Assembly: GCA_031262205.1 (NCBI GenBank)
Contig: JAISID010000032.1
Coordinates: 1 to 13,283, forward strand
DNA from: Holosporales bacterium
GTDB taxonomy: Bacteria > Pseudomonadota > Alphaproteobacteria > RUG11792
DNA: 13,283 bases
Direction: 5' to 3'
Shown: positions 1 through 5,748 of the stretch, piece by piece
How the letters are laid out: each line of letters opens with the position of its first letter
Position numbering within the stretch: the stretch's first letter is position 1
Translations under genes and position numbers: made by a program
The notes under the pieces: generated by a model
Seen by the model: only the letters and a program-made list of their open reading frames with translations
Databases searched by the model: none
Told to the model about the DNA's origin: nothing

Positions 1-89
1 GGGGCGGCGGCTGCCGCAGTATTAACTGCGGCCGAGCTGCGAAGCTCGGGTTCGGCGAAGCCGCCGAACAAGCCGCCGCCCTCTCAAAT
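1..89. repeat. Cloverleaf-like palindromic repeat A, copy 1
   Basis: GC-rich element in AT-rich surroundings. An 11-bp outer stem (2-12 GGGCGGCGGCT with 71-81) encloses three consecutive perfect hairpins: 13-20/25-32 (loop ATTA), 33-38/43-48 (loop GCGA) and 50-57/62-69 (loop AAGC). Almost every base between 2 and 81 can pair, giving a cloverleaf-like junction. The tail TCTCAAAT (82-89) is shared with the second copy at 6205-6289. The element starts at the window edge, so its left flank cannot be seen. It lies outside any gene I can support. It could act as an RNA structure or as a single-stranded DNA structure; its family is not recognised. Confidence 0.85.
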
Positions 90-376
90 TGAAAATCGTC
101 CTCCGACACCCTATAAATAGTAGTTGTATACGAGAAACCCAACTGAAATGAGCAAAAAAATATTACCGATTAGAATTGATAGCTACTGAGGTTTTACGGT
201 GCTAAGGAATGATTCCCTATTTTTTAGTTGGAAGAGAAAATAAACCTTGTCGGCAACCGACAATTAACAGCCTTGTTTCTTGCGTACAATCGTTGTTTGT
301 ACGGTCTAGGAAAACAATTTCCTAAAATCGATCCTGCCGAGAAACCGTTGCGCCTGAATATTGCAAAGTCGCGCTT
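90..376. other. Intergenic region with no recognisable gene
   Basis: Downstream of ftsB, between that gene and repeat A. A 61-codon open frame starting from a TTG at 228 runs into the 3' end of ftsB on the other strand. It lacks a convincing ribosome binding site and a protein-like composition, so I do not call it. I see no tRNA-like T-loop, no strong terminator and no further repeat here. Confidence 0.5.
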
Positions 377-694
377 CTACTCTTTAACGATAATATCTTC
401 CGGATTACAATAATTTAGAATAATACGGCATCTCTCTTCTAATAAATCAAGGTCTAGCGAATCGTTCGACAACAGGGCGACGCGTCTCTTCAAAACTTCA
501 AAATCTTCTTTAAGGCTTTTTAATTTCTCCGCTTGCATCGCGCTTTGACGTTTTATTTGAATATACGACAAAAGCCCGTTTTCCCCGTTAATCGCATGGA
601 AAAGAAAATATAGTAAAACGACGCCCATAAAAGCCGTCGCGCAGACTAGCTTAAAATTATTGGAAATTCTGGCAAAATATTTATATATCTTCAT
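377..694 (-). CDS. ftsB: FtsB-type septum formation initiator
   Basis: Small bitopic cell-division protein (105 aa) of the FtsB/DivIC family. In the family it joins FtsL and FtsQ in the divisome and helps trigger septal peptidoglycan synthesis. The sequence shows a short cytoplasmic N-terminus, one membrane segment at about residues 16-34, the signature FHAINGENGLL (32-42) just after it, a coiled coil at about 44-74, and a C-terminal LDLDLLEERC motif (80-89) followed by LNYCNPEDII. This pattern is typical of alphaproteobacterial FtsB. In that class the gene usually lies between eno and pdhA; neither is visible here. It is 63 nt downstream of pal on the same strand. No Shine-Dalgarno is evident before the ATG, and the 3' arm of a hairpin (702-737) ends only 7 nt upstream of the start codon. 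Confidence 0.85.
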   Translation of the reverse strand: MKIYKYFARISNNFKLVCATAFMGVVLLYFLFHAINGENGLLSYIQIKRQSAMQAEKLKSLKEDFEVLKRRVALLSNDSLDLDLLEERCRIILNYCNPEDIIVKE

Positions 695-701
695 ATTGTG
701 A

Positions 702-737
702 AAAGACCTGAAAAGCTATGAAACAATTCAGGTCTTT
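702..737 (-). terminator. Hairpin between pal and ftsB, possible weak terminator or attenuator
   Basis: A perfect 11-bp inverted repeat (AAAGACCTGAA at 702-712, its complement at 727-737) with a 14-nt loop lies in the 63-nt gap between the pal stop and the ftsB start. On the minus strand the 3' arm ends in four T residues before CACAAT. This is a poor U-tract, so termination would be partial at best. It may instead mark an RNA processing site, or affect initiation at ftsB. Confidence 0.45.
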
Positions 738-757
738 CTTGTAAAAATTCTTTTGAA

Positions 758-1210
758 TTAATCGACTGTCGTCTCTGTACGACGGTTTTTCGCATGAGCC
801 TCTTCCGTAGTTCCAGTGTCGACAACTCTTTCTTTACCATAAGAAACGGTTGTGATTCTGTCTTTCTCGACTCCATTTTTAGCCAATTCTTTTGCGGTTG
901 AATTTGCGCGGGCTTCTCCCAGAGCTTGGTTGTATTCCGCAGTTCCTCTGACGTCGGCGTGTCCTGCGACCGTTGCTTTTGTTCCCGTGTAAGTCTTAAG
1001 CCAGCAAGCCTGAGCGTCGATACGCTTTTTGGCGGCGTCTGAAAGAGCGGAACTATCGAAGTCAAAATAAACTGTGTTTGGAACGTTCGCGGCAAAATCC
1101 TCTGCCGAACCCGGCTTCGCTTTCCCGCCGTCGACTCCGCACGTGCAAGAACAAGCCGCCAAAACAAGAGGCGTCGCCGCCATTAATCCTAACAAAACTC
1201 TTCTATTCAT
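758..1210 (-). CDS. pal: Peptidoglycan-associated lipoprotein Pal
   Basis: Outer-membrane lipoprotein of the Tol-Pal system (150 aa). It binds peptidoglycan through an OmpA-like domain and is mobilised by TolB to constrict the outer membrane at division. A lipoprotein signal peptide ends in LVLAAC, with the modified Cys at residue 20. The OmpA-like domain runs from about 46 to the end: VYFDFDSSAL (47-56), GHADVRG (83-89), the EYN and GEARAN segment (92-103), and a terminal NRR (142-144). The ATG at 1210 is chosen because AGGA lies a few bases upstream; the frame is open up to 1300, but the longer N-terminus would spoil the signal peptide. Two further cysteines follow closely (CSCTC, residues 20-24), which is unusual for Pal. 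It is separated from tolB, which lies on the opposite strand nearly 3 kb away; tolQRA are not in the window. Confidence 0.93.
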   Translation of the reverse strand: MNRRVLLGLMAATPLVLAACSCTCGVDGGKAKPGSAEDFAANVPNTVYFDFDSSALSDAAKKRIDAQACWLKTYTGTKATVAGHADVRGTAEYNQALGEARANSTAKELAKNGVEKDRITTVSYGKERVVDTGTTEEAHAKNRRTETTVD

Positions 1211-1238
1211 AATCCTATCCATCCTTAAAATAAAATTT

Positions 1239-1266
1239 ATTCTACAACTAATATATAGTATATCAA
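1239..1266 (-). promoter_or_regulatory. Putative sigma70-type promoter of pal
   Basis: On the minus strand TTGATA (1261-1266) and TAGAAT (1239-1244) are separated by 16 nt. Transcription would start about 20 nt before the pal ATG, leaving room for the AGGA ribosome binding site. The boxes match the consensus at 4 and 5 of 6 positions. In AT-rich DNA this is suggestive only. Confidence 0.4.
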
Positions 1267-1827
1267 ACTTTTTAAACCAACTCCAAGCAGATGATAACAA
1301 TTGGGCAAATATTTTTGGATAATTTTACGAAAAGTGTTGCTTCTAAAACACGCATATATAAGTTCGACATACTGCGAATCTATAATGACTTGCCTTATTG
1401 CTATTTCTTGTTCCAAACTGAAAATAAGGCTTAACGAACATCGTTCGGGGCAAGGCCGTCTTCTCAGAGTAACTTTCAAGCGTAAGTCGTTTTGAGTTAG
1501 GGTCTACGAACCTGCTTTAAAATCAACCTGAAAGATTCAATAAAAAGAAATCGGATTTCCTGCGTCTTATTTATTGCTGGGCGAAAATTAAATAAAATTC
1601 CCTTAACGCGCGCGACATGCGATAGATAAACCAGGGACTTATGAATAAATTACCGCCAAGGAAATTGCTCGCGACTCTCTTCTCGAAGTTTGTGGAAGCG
1701 TAAAACGGCAGGAGAACGAATCTTGCGCTTCCTACCGTTGATATATAATATGTTTATGAATAATTGACGACTATATACCGGCGTTAACGGTAAGTAAGCG
1801 ACGTTGAAGACGCAAACCTTCCCATAA
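1267..1827. other. Gene-free stretch between pal and element B
   Basis: Only short open frames without ribosome binding sites or protein-like composition occur on either strand. I find no tRNA-like elements. An imperfect hairpin is present (AACGG-AGGA at 1704-1713 against TCCT-CCGTT at 1730-1739, with a mismatch between the two parts). A 15-mer ATACCGGCGTTAACG at 1775-1789 recurs, inverted, beside the second copy of element B. Confidence 0.45.
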
Positions 1828-1973
1828 TAATATTTATCTTTTGGAACGAGAATATCTCGCCCGATTTATAGAGCGACTTGTCAAGGGCGTGAGAGCGAGC
1901 GAAGCGAAGCGTCCCTTGACAAGTTACGCGTGATAAATCGGTATAATCGAAGTGAGCCAAAAGAGAAATATTA
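1828..1973. mobile_element. 146-bp palindromic element B, copy 1 (MITE-like)
   Basis: The element is bounded by 17-bp near-perfect terminal inverted repeats: TAATATTTATCTTTTGG at 1828-1844, and at 1957-1973 the complement with one difference. Inside are a 9-bp stem (1861-1869/1933-1941) and a 12-bp perfect stem ACTTGTCAAGGG (1876-1887/1913-1924) around a 25-nt loop. A second copy of the same length and over 90% identity by eye lies inverted at 6291-6436. There is no coding capacity. Terminal repeats, internal symmetry, small size and repetition fit a non-autonomous miniature element; a hairpin-forming regulatory repeat is the alternative. No clear target-site duplication is visible. Confidence 0.7.
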
Positions 1974-2075
1974 TAAACTCTTCTATGGTCTCAGTTGTAA
2001 TAAACTATGTTCCTTGTATAGGACTGTTGTTTGTAGCGGTATCAGAGAGGGCGGTTCCGATTTTAAATTTTCTCA

Positions 2076-2116
2076 GCCGCATAAATCTTTGCGTAAATCC
2101 ACATAAATCATGCGGC
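2076..2116. repeat. Short inverted repeat with AT-rich direct repeats
   Basis: GCCGCAT (2076-2082) and ATGCGGC (2110-2116) are perfect complements. Between and just after them CATAAATC, CGTAAATCC, CATAAATC and CGTAAATT recur as degenerate direct repeats. The function is unknown. It lies 55 nt past the stop of the small minus-strand gene at 2171. Confidence 0.35.
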
Positions 2117-2170
2117 GTAAATTCCCAGTAAATTATGCTGCGAGAAGTTCCCCCAAAAGCCGTCTGAGAT

Positions 2171-2392
2171 TTAAGCCGTCGTTTTATTTTGCGACTCTAT
2201 TATTACAATATCCATTATGTCGGGATGAGGCATATTAGTTCGTTGCATCCAATCGACTCCCAAGGTTTCCGTCCGTTGCCTTTCGTCGTCTTTATCGCAA
2301 TTGCATCTCACGTTTATGTCTTCCACTTTAAAAACGTCCGAAGCCAAAACGGGAAATTGCATTAGAATAATTGCCGCGAATAATTTTTTCAT
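2171..2392 (-). CDS. Small predicted exported protein, family unknown
   Basis: A 73-residue protein that I do not recognise. The N-terminus (MKKLFAAIILMQFPVLAS) is a standard Sec signal peptide with a plausible cleavage site after residue 17 or 18. About 55 mature residues remain, rich in charged residues, with a paired-cysteine motif RCNCDKDDE shortly after the signal. It lies 46 nt downstream of the larger exported-protein gene on the same strand, so co-transcription is likely. No Shine-Dalgarno is seen. Instead a 10-bp inverted repeat (2392-2401/2423-2432) reaches up to the start codon. The signal peptide is the main reason to believe this ORF. Confidence 0.5.
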   Translation of the reverse strand: MKKLFAAIILMQFPVLASDVFKVEDINVRCNCDKDDERQRTETLGVDWMQRTNMPHPDIMDIVIIESQNKTTA

Positions 2393-2432
2393 ATTGTAAT
2401 AAAACGCGATTGTATGTTAAAATATTACAATA
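2392..2432. promoter_or_regulatory. 10-bp inverted repeat abutting the small gene's start
   Basis: TATTGTAATA (2392-2401) is repeated in inverted orientation at 2423-2432, with a 21-nt spacer. It fills the gap between the two exported-protein genes. The same 10-mer occurs at 3711-3720, about 110 nt upstream of the larger gene. It may be an operator for one DNA-binding protein or an AT-rich hairpin around the translation start. Confidence 0.3.
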
Positions 2433-2438
2433 GAAAGG

Positions 2439-3602
2439 TTAATTTTTAGTTAATTCTCGGTTCTCGTCGGTATCCTGATTCTCGCCGACATGATCAAAAA
2501 TTTCTTGCGGTTTAGGAGCGGCTAACAACGCGTTCAGCTCTTTCAGAGTTTCTTTTAAAAGGCGCGTGATTTCGTTTATAGAATCTCTCTTTTCTTTAAT
2601 TATTTTCCTTAACAACAACAAAGCGTCTTGTATAGCTTTCTTCTTTCCCGTTATAAATTGGATTGTATTCGGAGCTGTTTTATCTGATTTCTCAATGGAA
2701 TCCAAATCTTCCGTTAGCTTCGTTAAATCGTTGTTAACCGAATCGAAACTCCTAGAAAATATTCTGTTTATTTTTTCAATAGACTCAATATTATTTTGCA
2801 ACGACCGAGCCAAGCAGCTAAACATTGTGAAAATGAAATAGCTGGGGATCGTCGGTTTGTTTTCAAACGGCGACCTAATTATTAAGGTTATTAAATCGTT
2901 TAAAATCTTTGCTTCCTCGTCGGAAACGTATTCTCTGAGTTGCCAAGTAAAATTTTCGAGAATATTTTGGGCTTGGCTTTGAGTTAAAGGTTTTGCGTAA
3001 GGTTCCTTTTGAACGATCTTAATTAAACCGCGAGGCGAACTTACCGCTAATTTCGTAAAGGAAAGTAAGAGAGAAGATTTCTTAAGCTCGTTTGCAAATT
3101 CGGGGAGTAAATCCTCCAACTTAGCCGTCGATTCTAGAAGCTCGTCTGGCGTGTCGACGCTTTTGTCGGACAAGGCGAAATTTTTAACGACCGTTAAAAG
3201 ATCGGACGCGCCTTCAAAACCGCAGCTCCTTAGAGGCTGATCGCCTAAAAGCTCGCTTATCCTATCTCCCGTTTCTTCCAGGAGCTTAAAATTTTGATCG
3301 ACAATCGTTTGTTCGGCTTCTTGAGGTTTCTTATCTTTTCGAGGCTTCTCTTGCTTTTTATTTTTCCCCTGAAGCAAACTTTTTAATTCTATGATTTCTT
3401 CCTTTAAAGCGTCTATGTCGGATTGAGTATTTAACCGTACCTGTTCTCCTTCCGGAGTCGTAAGGACGACATAATCCGATTGCTTTAATCTTTTAGGCTT
3501 TTCCTGATTGACGTTTCCTCGACCGACGGCAAAAGCGACGGTTCCTTCAAGAGCGCAATCGATCGATAAGAATAAAAAGACAACGTATCGAAAAAACGAC
3601 AT
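2439..3602 (-). CDS. Predicted exported coiled-coil protein, family unknown
   Basis: A 387-residue protein of no family I recognise. A hydrophobic N-terminal segment (about 6-14) followed by AFA (23-25) suggests a Sec signal peptide. Next come a short heptad-like coiled coil (about 60-80) and a Lys/Glu-rich linker (about 82-105). The remaining roughly 270 residues look almost wholly alpha-helical, with a second long coiled-coil stretch near the C-terminus (about 270-370). The frame can be extended to a TTG at 3623, but the ATG at 3602 is preferred: GGGGAGG sits 12 nt upstream of it, inside the extended frame. It diverges from tolB across the parS region. An exported coiled-coil protein next to tolB recalls CpoB, but I see no TPR repeats, so that link is speculative. 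Confidence 0.75.
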   Translation of the reverse strand: MSFFRYVVFLFLSIDCALEGTVAFAVGRGNVNQEKPKRLKQSDYVVLTTPEGEQVRLNTQSDIDALKEEIIELKSLLQGKNKKQEKPRKDKKPQEAEQTIVDQNFKLLEETGDRISELLGDQPLRSCGFEGASDLLTVVKNFALSDKSVDTPDELLESTAKLEDLLPEFANELKKSSLLLSFTKLAVSSPRGLIKIVQKEPYAKPLTQSQAQNILENFTWQLREYVSDEEAKILNDLITLIIRSPFENKPTIPSYFIFTMFSCLARSLQNNIESIEKINRIFSRSFDSVNNDLTKLTEDLDSIEKSDKTAPNTIQFITGKKKAIQDALLLLRKIIKEKRDSINEITRLLKETLKELNALLAAPKPQEIFDHVGENQDTDENRELTKN

Positions 3603-3630
3603 TGTTTTAAAACGCCTCCCCAAACTTAGA

Positions 3631-3646
3631 ACGGCAAAAACGCCGT
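3631..3646 (-). promoter_or_regulatory. Small hairpin in the 5' leader of the 387-aa gene
   Basis: ACGGC (3631-3635) and GCCGT (3642-3646) form a 5-bp GC-rich stem with a 6-nt loop. It lies about 10 nt before the GGGGAGG ribosome binding site on the minus strand. It is not followed by a T-tract in that direction, so it is more likely a leader structure than a terminator. Confidence 0.3.
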
Positions 3647-3657
3647 CTTATTTTCAC

Positions 3658-3687
3658 TGTATACGAAACCGATTAAAAATTAGTTAA
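3658..3687 (-). promoter_or_regulatory. Weak candidate promoter of the 387-aa gene
   Basis: On the minus strand TTAACT (3682-3687) and TATACA (3658-3663) are 18 nt apart, each a partial match to sigma70 boxes. Transcription would start about 45 nt before the ATG and include the leader hairpin. The surrounding DNA is AT-rich, so chance matches are easy. Confidence 0.25.
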
Positions 3688-3773
3688 CATTTGAACAAAA
3701 TTCTATAAAGTATTGTAATAGCCGACTATACTAAGGCTTTCTATTGTTTTCTTAAACTTTTAACGCGATCCAA

Positions 3774-3813
3774 AAAAAAGCAAAATGTTTCACGTGAAAC
3801 ATTTTGCTTTTTT
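3774..3813. promoter_or_regulatory. parS: parS site 1 within a 40-bp perfect palindrome
   Basis: TGTTTCACGTGAAACA at 3786-3801 matches the conserved bacterial parS consensus (TGTTNCACGTGAAACA) at every position. parS is the centromere-like site loaded by ParB during chromosome segregation. The symmetry extends 12 bp further on each side, so 3774-3813 is one uninterrupted 40-bp palindrome ending in an A6 and a T6 tract. The outer arms exceed what ParB is known to need. It lies between divergently transcribed genes, where a terminator would have no obvious use. Confidence 0.9.
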
Positions 3814-3865
3814 GATATCCTCAAGTCTTCTGAATTTAACGTTGATTTCCCAGCGAAGTTTCGTT

Positions 3866-3877
3866 TTGACTAGTCAA
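3866..3877. promoter_or_regulatory. 12-bp perfect palindrome between the parS sites
   Basis: TTGACTAGTCAA is a perfect palindrome whose centre lies 38 bp from the centre of the second parS and 78 bp from that of the first. It could be a dimeric protein-binding site, or it may be chance. Confidence 0.3.
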
Positions 3878-3890
3878 TGCTAACATTGTG

Positions 3891-3928
3891 AAAATTAAAA
3901 ATGTTTCACGTGAAACATTTTTAATTTT
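3891..3928. promoter_or_regulatory. parS: parS site 2 within a 38-bp perfect palindrome
   Basis: A second exact TGTTTCACGTGAAACA lies at 3902-3917, with 11 further symmetric bases on each side (perfect palindrome 3891-3928). The outer arms (AAAATTAAAAA) differ from those of the first site, so this is not a simple copy of the whole palindrome. The centres of the two sites are 116 bp apart, close to eleven helical turns. Two exact matches to a 16-bp consensus in 13 kb cannot be chance. Confidence 0.9.
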
Positions 3929-4040
3929 TATATGCTCGGGTCGTTTAAATATAATGCGTTTTGTTATTGTCAATAATTTCAAAAAATAATCGGTTTATAT
4001 CATAAAGTTTCAATAGAAATATTATCTTGCCCAAGTTATT

Positions 4041-4070
4041 TTTCCCGATTTCTTTAATTTATGCTACAAT
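4041..4070 (+). promoter_or_regulatory. Candidate promoter of tolB with extended -10
   Basis: TGCTACAAT (4062-4070) resembles an extended -10 element, with the TG one base before TACAAT (4065-4070). A weak -35 candidate TTTCCC lies at 4041-4046, 18 nt upstream. Transcription would start about 25 nt before the tolB ATG. Confidence 0.4.
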
Positions 4071-4103
4071 TGCCATAATAAAATCTCGTTTTACCAATCT
4101 AAA

Positions 4104-5468
4104 ATGTCGACGCGTTTATTTACTTTATTATTAATCGCTTTTTCTTCCTTTTGCGCTCAAGCTCTAAATATAGAAATAACCAGGGGAAATATCGCCCCCG
4201 ACCCAATTGCGATTGTAGACTTTTACGATAAATCTGGAAACGATTCTTCCGATGGTTCCGAGGTGGCCGAGATTGTTAGGAACGATCTTGAGACATCCGG
4301 ACTTTTTATTTCAGTCGATCCAGCTTCATTTTTAGAGTCTAAACAGACTCTCTGCCAAAACGGAGCGAATATAAAAAACTGGAACATCATTAACGCGAGA
4401 TTTTTGGTCCATGGGAAAATAACATCGAATATCACCGTGGAATTCGAGCTAATCGACGTTATAACCGGCAATAGAATGCTGTCGTTAAAAGTTAGCGGCT
4501 CAAAGGCTAAGATTCGTAGAATCGCTCACGCGATTTCAGATTTCATTTATGAGAGAATCACCAATGAAAAAGGGTATTTCAACACTCAAGTAATATATGT
4601 CGAAACTTCCGATAACAGAATCCCTTCCAAAAGGAAAACGCGACTAGTTCGTATAGACCAAGACGGATTTAATAGAAAGCCTCTTACGGATGGGAAAGAA
4701 CTAGTAACGACCCCTAGGTACGCCGCCGATGGAAAAACGATAGCGTACATATCGTACAGCGATAAAGCAAAAGACGTTCTTGGCAAATCCGCGCACGTCT
4801 ATATTATGAATCCAGAAACCGGCTCGTCAAAACTTATGATTGGAAAAGATTTAATGAAATTATTAATTAGGAAGAATCACGGCGCTCCGGTTCAGATGAC
4901 GTATGCCCCTAGATTCTCGCCCGACGGCGAAAACGCGGTTCTAGCTATTATCATAGACGGCAAATCGGCAATTTATACGATAAACTTCGCGACAAATAAG
5001 TTGACTCAGCTTACGGAGCATAGTTGCATAGATACTTCGCCTGGCTTTTCGAACGACGGAAATAAAATAGTTTTCACGTCGAACAGACAAGGTCGCGAGG
5101 CGATATATACGATGGATTCCGACGGCGCGAACGTCACGAGAATAAGCCGTGGAGAAGGTAAATATTCTCAGCCGACTTATTCTCCAAGAGGGGATTTAAT
5201 AGCGTTTTCAAAACAAATCGGAGGGCAATTCTTCATAGGCGTCATGAAAGAAGACGGTTCTGGAGAAAGGTTGATTACCAGCGGATATCTAGTCGAGTCT
5301 CCTTGCTGGGCTTCAAACGGAAGATATATAATCTATTCCACAGAGACTGGACCCGGAGCGAAAGCAAAAATAGCCGTAGTCGATATTACGGGACGTCATA
5401 CAAGAATGATTAATACCGACGGAGACGCGTCGTACCCAGCATGGTCTCCAATTGACAAAACTAAGTAA
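4104..5468 (+). CDS. tolB: Tol-Pal system periplasmic protein TolB
   Basis: Periplasmic partner of Pal in the Tol-Pal trans-envelope machine, which keeps the outer membrane attached and constricts it at division (454 aa, a normal length). A Sec signal peptide ends at about residue 20 (FCAQA), followed by the typical start LNIEITRG. The N-terminal TolB domain covers about 25-160. The C-terminal six-bladed beta-propeller carries repeated blade motifs of the type xFSPDGxxIxF: RYAADGKTIAY, RFSPDGENAVL, GFSNDGNKIVF, TYSPRGDLIAF, CWASNGRYIIY and a closing YPAWSP. The start is the first ATG that gives the signal peptide; no strong Shine-Dalgarno precedes it. The gene stands alone on the plus strand instead of sitting between tolA and pal, so the operon has been broken up. 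Confidence 0.96.
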   Translation: MSTRLFTLLLIAFSSFCAQALNIEITRGNIAPDPIAIVDFYDKSGNDSSDGSEVAEIVRNDLETSGLFISVDPASFLESKQTLCQNGANIKNWNIINARFLVHGKITSNITVEFELIDVITGNRMLSLKVSGSKAKIRRIAHAISDFIYERITNEKGYFNTQVIYVETSDNRIPSKRKTRLVRIDQDGFNRKPLTDGKELVTTPRYAADGKTIAYISYSDKAKDVLGKSAHVYIMNPETGSSKLMIGKDLMKLLIRKNHGAPVQMTYAPRFSPDGENAVLAIIIDGKSAIYTINFATNKLTQLTEHSCIDTSPGFSNDGNKIVFTSNRQGREAIYTMDSDGANVTRISRGEGKYSQPTYSPRGDLIAFSKQIGGQFFIGVMKEDGSGERLITSGYLVESPCWASNGRYIIYSTETGPGAKAKIAVVDITGRHTRMINTDGDASYPAWSPIDKTK

Positions 5469-5538
5469 TTCTCCAATGATTGCCGAATTATCTTTGAGAT
5501 TATGGCGAGAAGCGGGCGTGGGAAAAGGAGTTAGTCAA

Positions 5539-5748
5539 ATGAGAAAATTAGGAAAAATTATTTTAGCCGTAGGGGCGACGGCGTTCATTATATGGAAACG
5601 GTGCTCTATAGCGCTCTTTTACGCTATAAATAGAGGGGAGTCTTTTGGAAGCGTTTGTAGCCCCGCTAGTTTATTTAGTATTCGCTGCGGCGGTCGGATC
5701 GATATACGGCGCGATATGGACATTCCGCCGTATATTTGCAAGACTTAA
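5539..5748 (+). CDS. Small putative membrane protein, overlapping the next ORF
   Basis: A 69-residue ORF starting at an ATG with a good Shine-Dalgarno (AAGGAG, 8 nt upstream), 70 nt after tolB. The first 33 residues look protein-like: a basic start (MRKLGK), a hydrophobic segment (about 7-18) and FYAINRGE. The remainder is Cys/Arg-rich and less convincing, and overlaps the next ORF by 104 nt in another frame. Either it is a short gene with a translationally linked neighbour, or it is the 5' part of one gene split by a frameshift near 5640. I do not recognise a family. Confidence 0.4.
   Translation: MRKLGKIILAVGATAFIIWKRCSIALFYAINRGESFGSVCSPASLFSIRCGGRIDIRRDMDIPPYICKT

Noticed and set aside
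1..89. tRNA-like gene because of the cloverleaf fold
   Set aside because: No T-loop (GGTTCGANTCC) with tRNA spacing, no conserved D-loop, and no acceptor/anticodon layout; stem lengths do not fit a tRNA.
228..413. 61-codon plus-strand open frame at the left end
   Set aside because: TTG start with no convincing ribosome binding site, overlaps the 3' end of ftsB on the other strand, and composition is not protein-like.
691..1167. 158-codon minus-strand frame overlapping pal
   Set aside because: Shifted-frame shadow of pal; low complexity rich in Arg, Gln, Ser and Thr; pal is certain.
1301..1495. Plus-strand open frame with two cysteine-rich segments
   Set aside because: Non-ATG start, no ribosome binding site, overlapped by an equally poor frame on the minus strand; probably chance.
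1828..1973. CRISPR array from repeated palindromes
   Set aside because: Only one unit per site, no regular spacers and no cas genes.
1974..2170. Possible replication origin near the parS sites, from AT-rich repeats such as CGTAAATCC
   Set aside because: No exact DnaA boxes (TTATNCACA) are visible and no neighbouring replication gene is present. The parS pair suggests nearness to an origin but does not locate it here.
3774..3813. The T-tract-ending palindrome as an intrinsic terminator
   Set aside because: It lies between two divergent genes, so no transcript would end there. The exact parS core explains it better, although some termination activity is not excluded.
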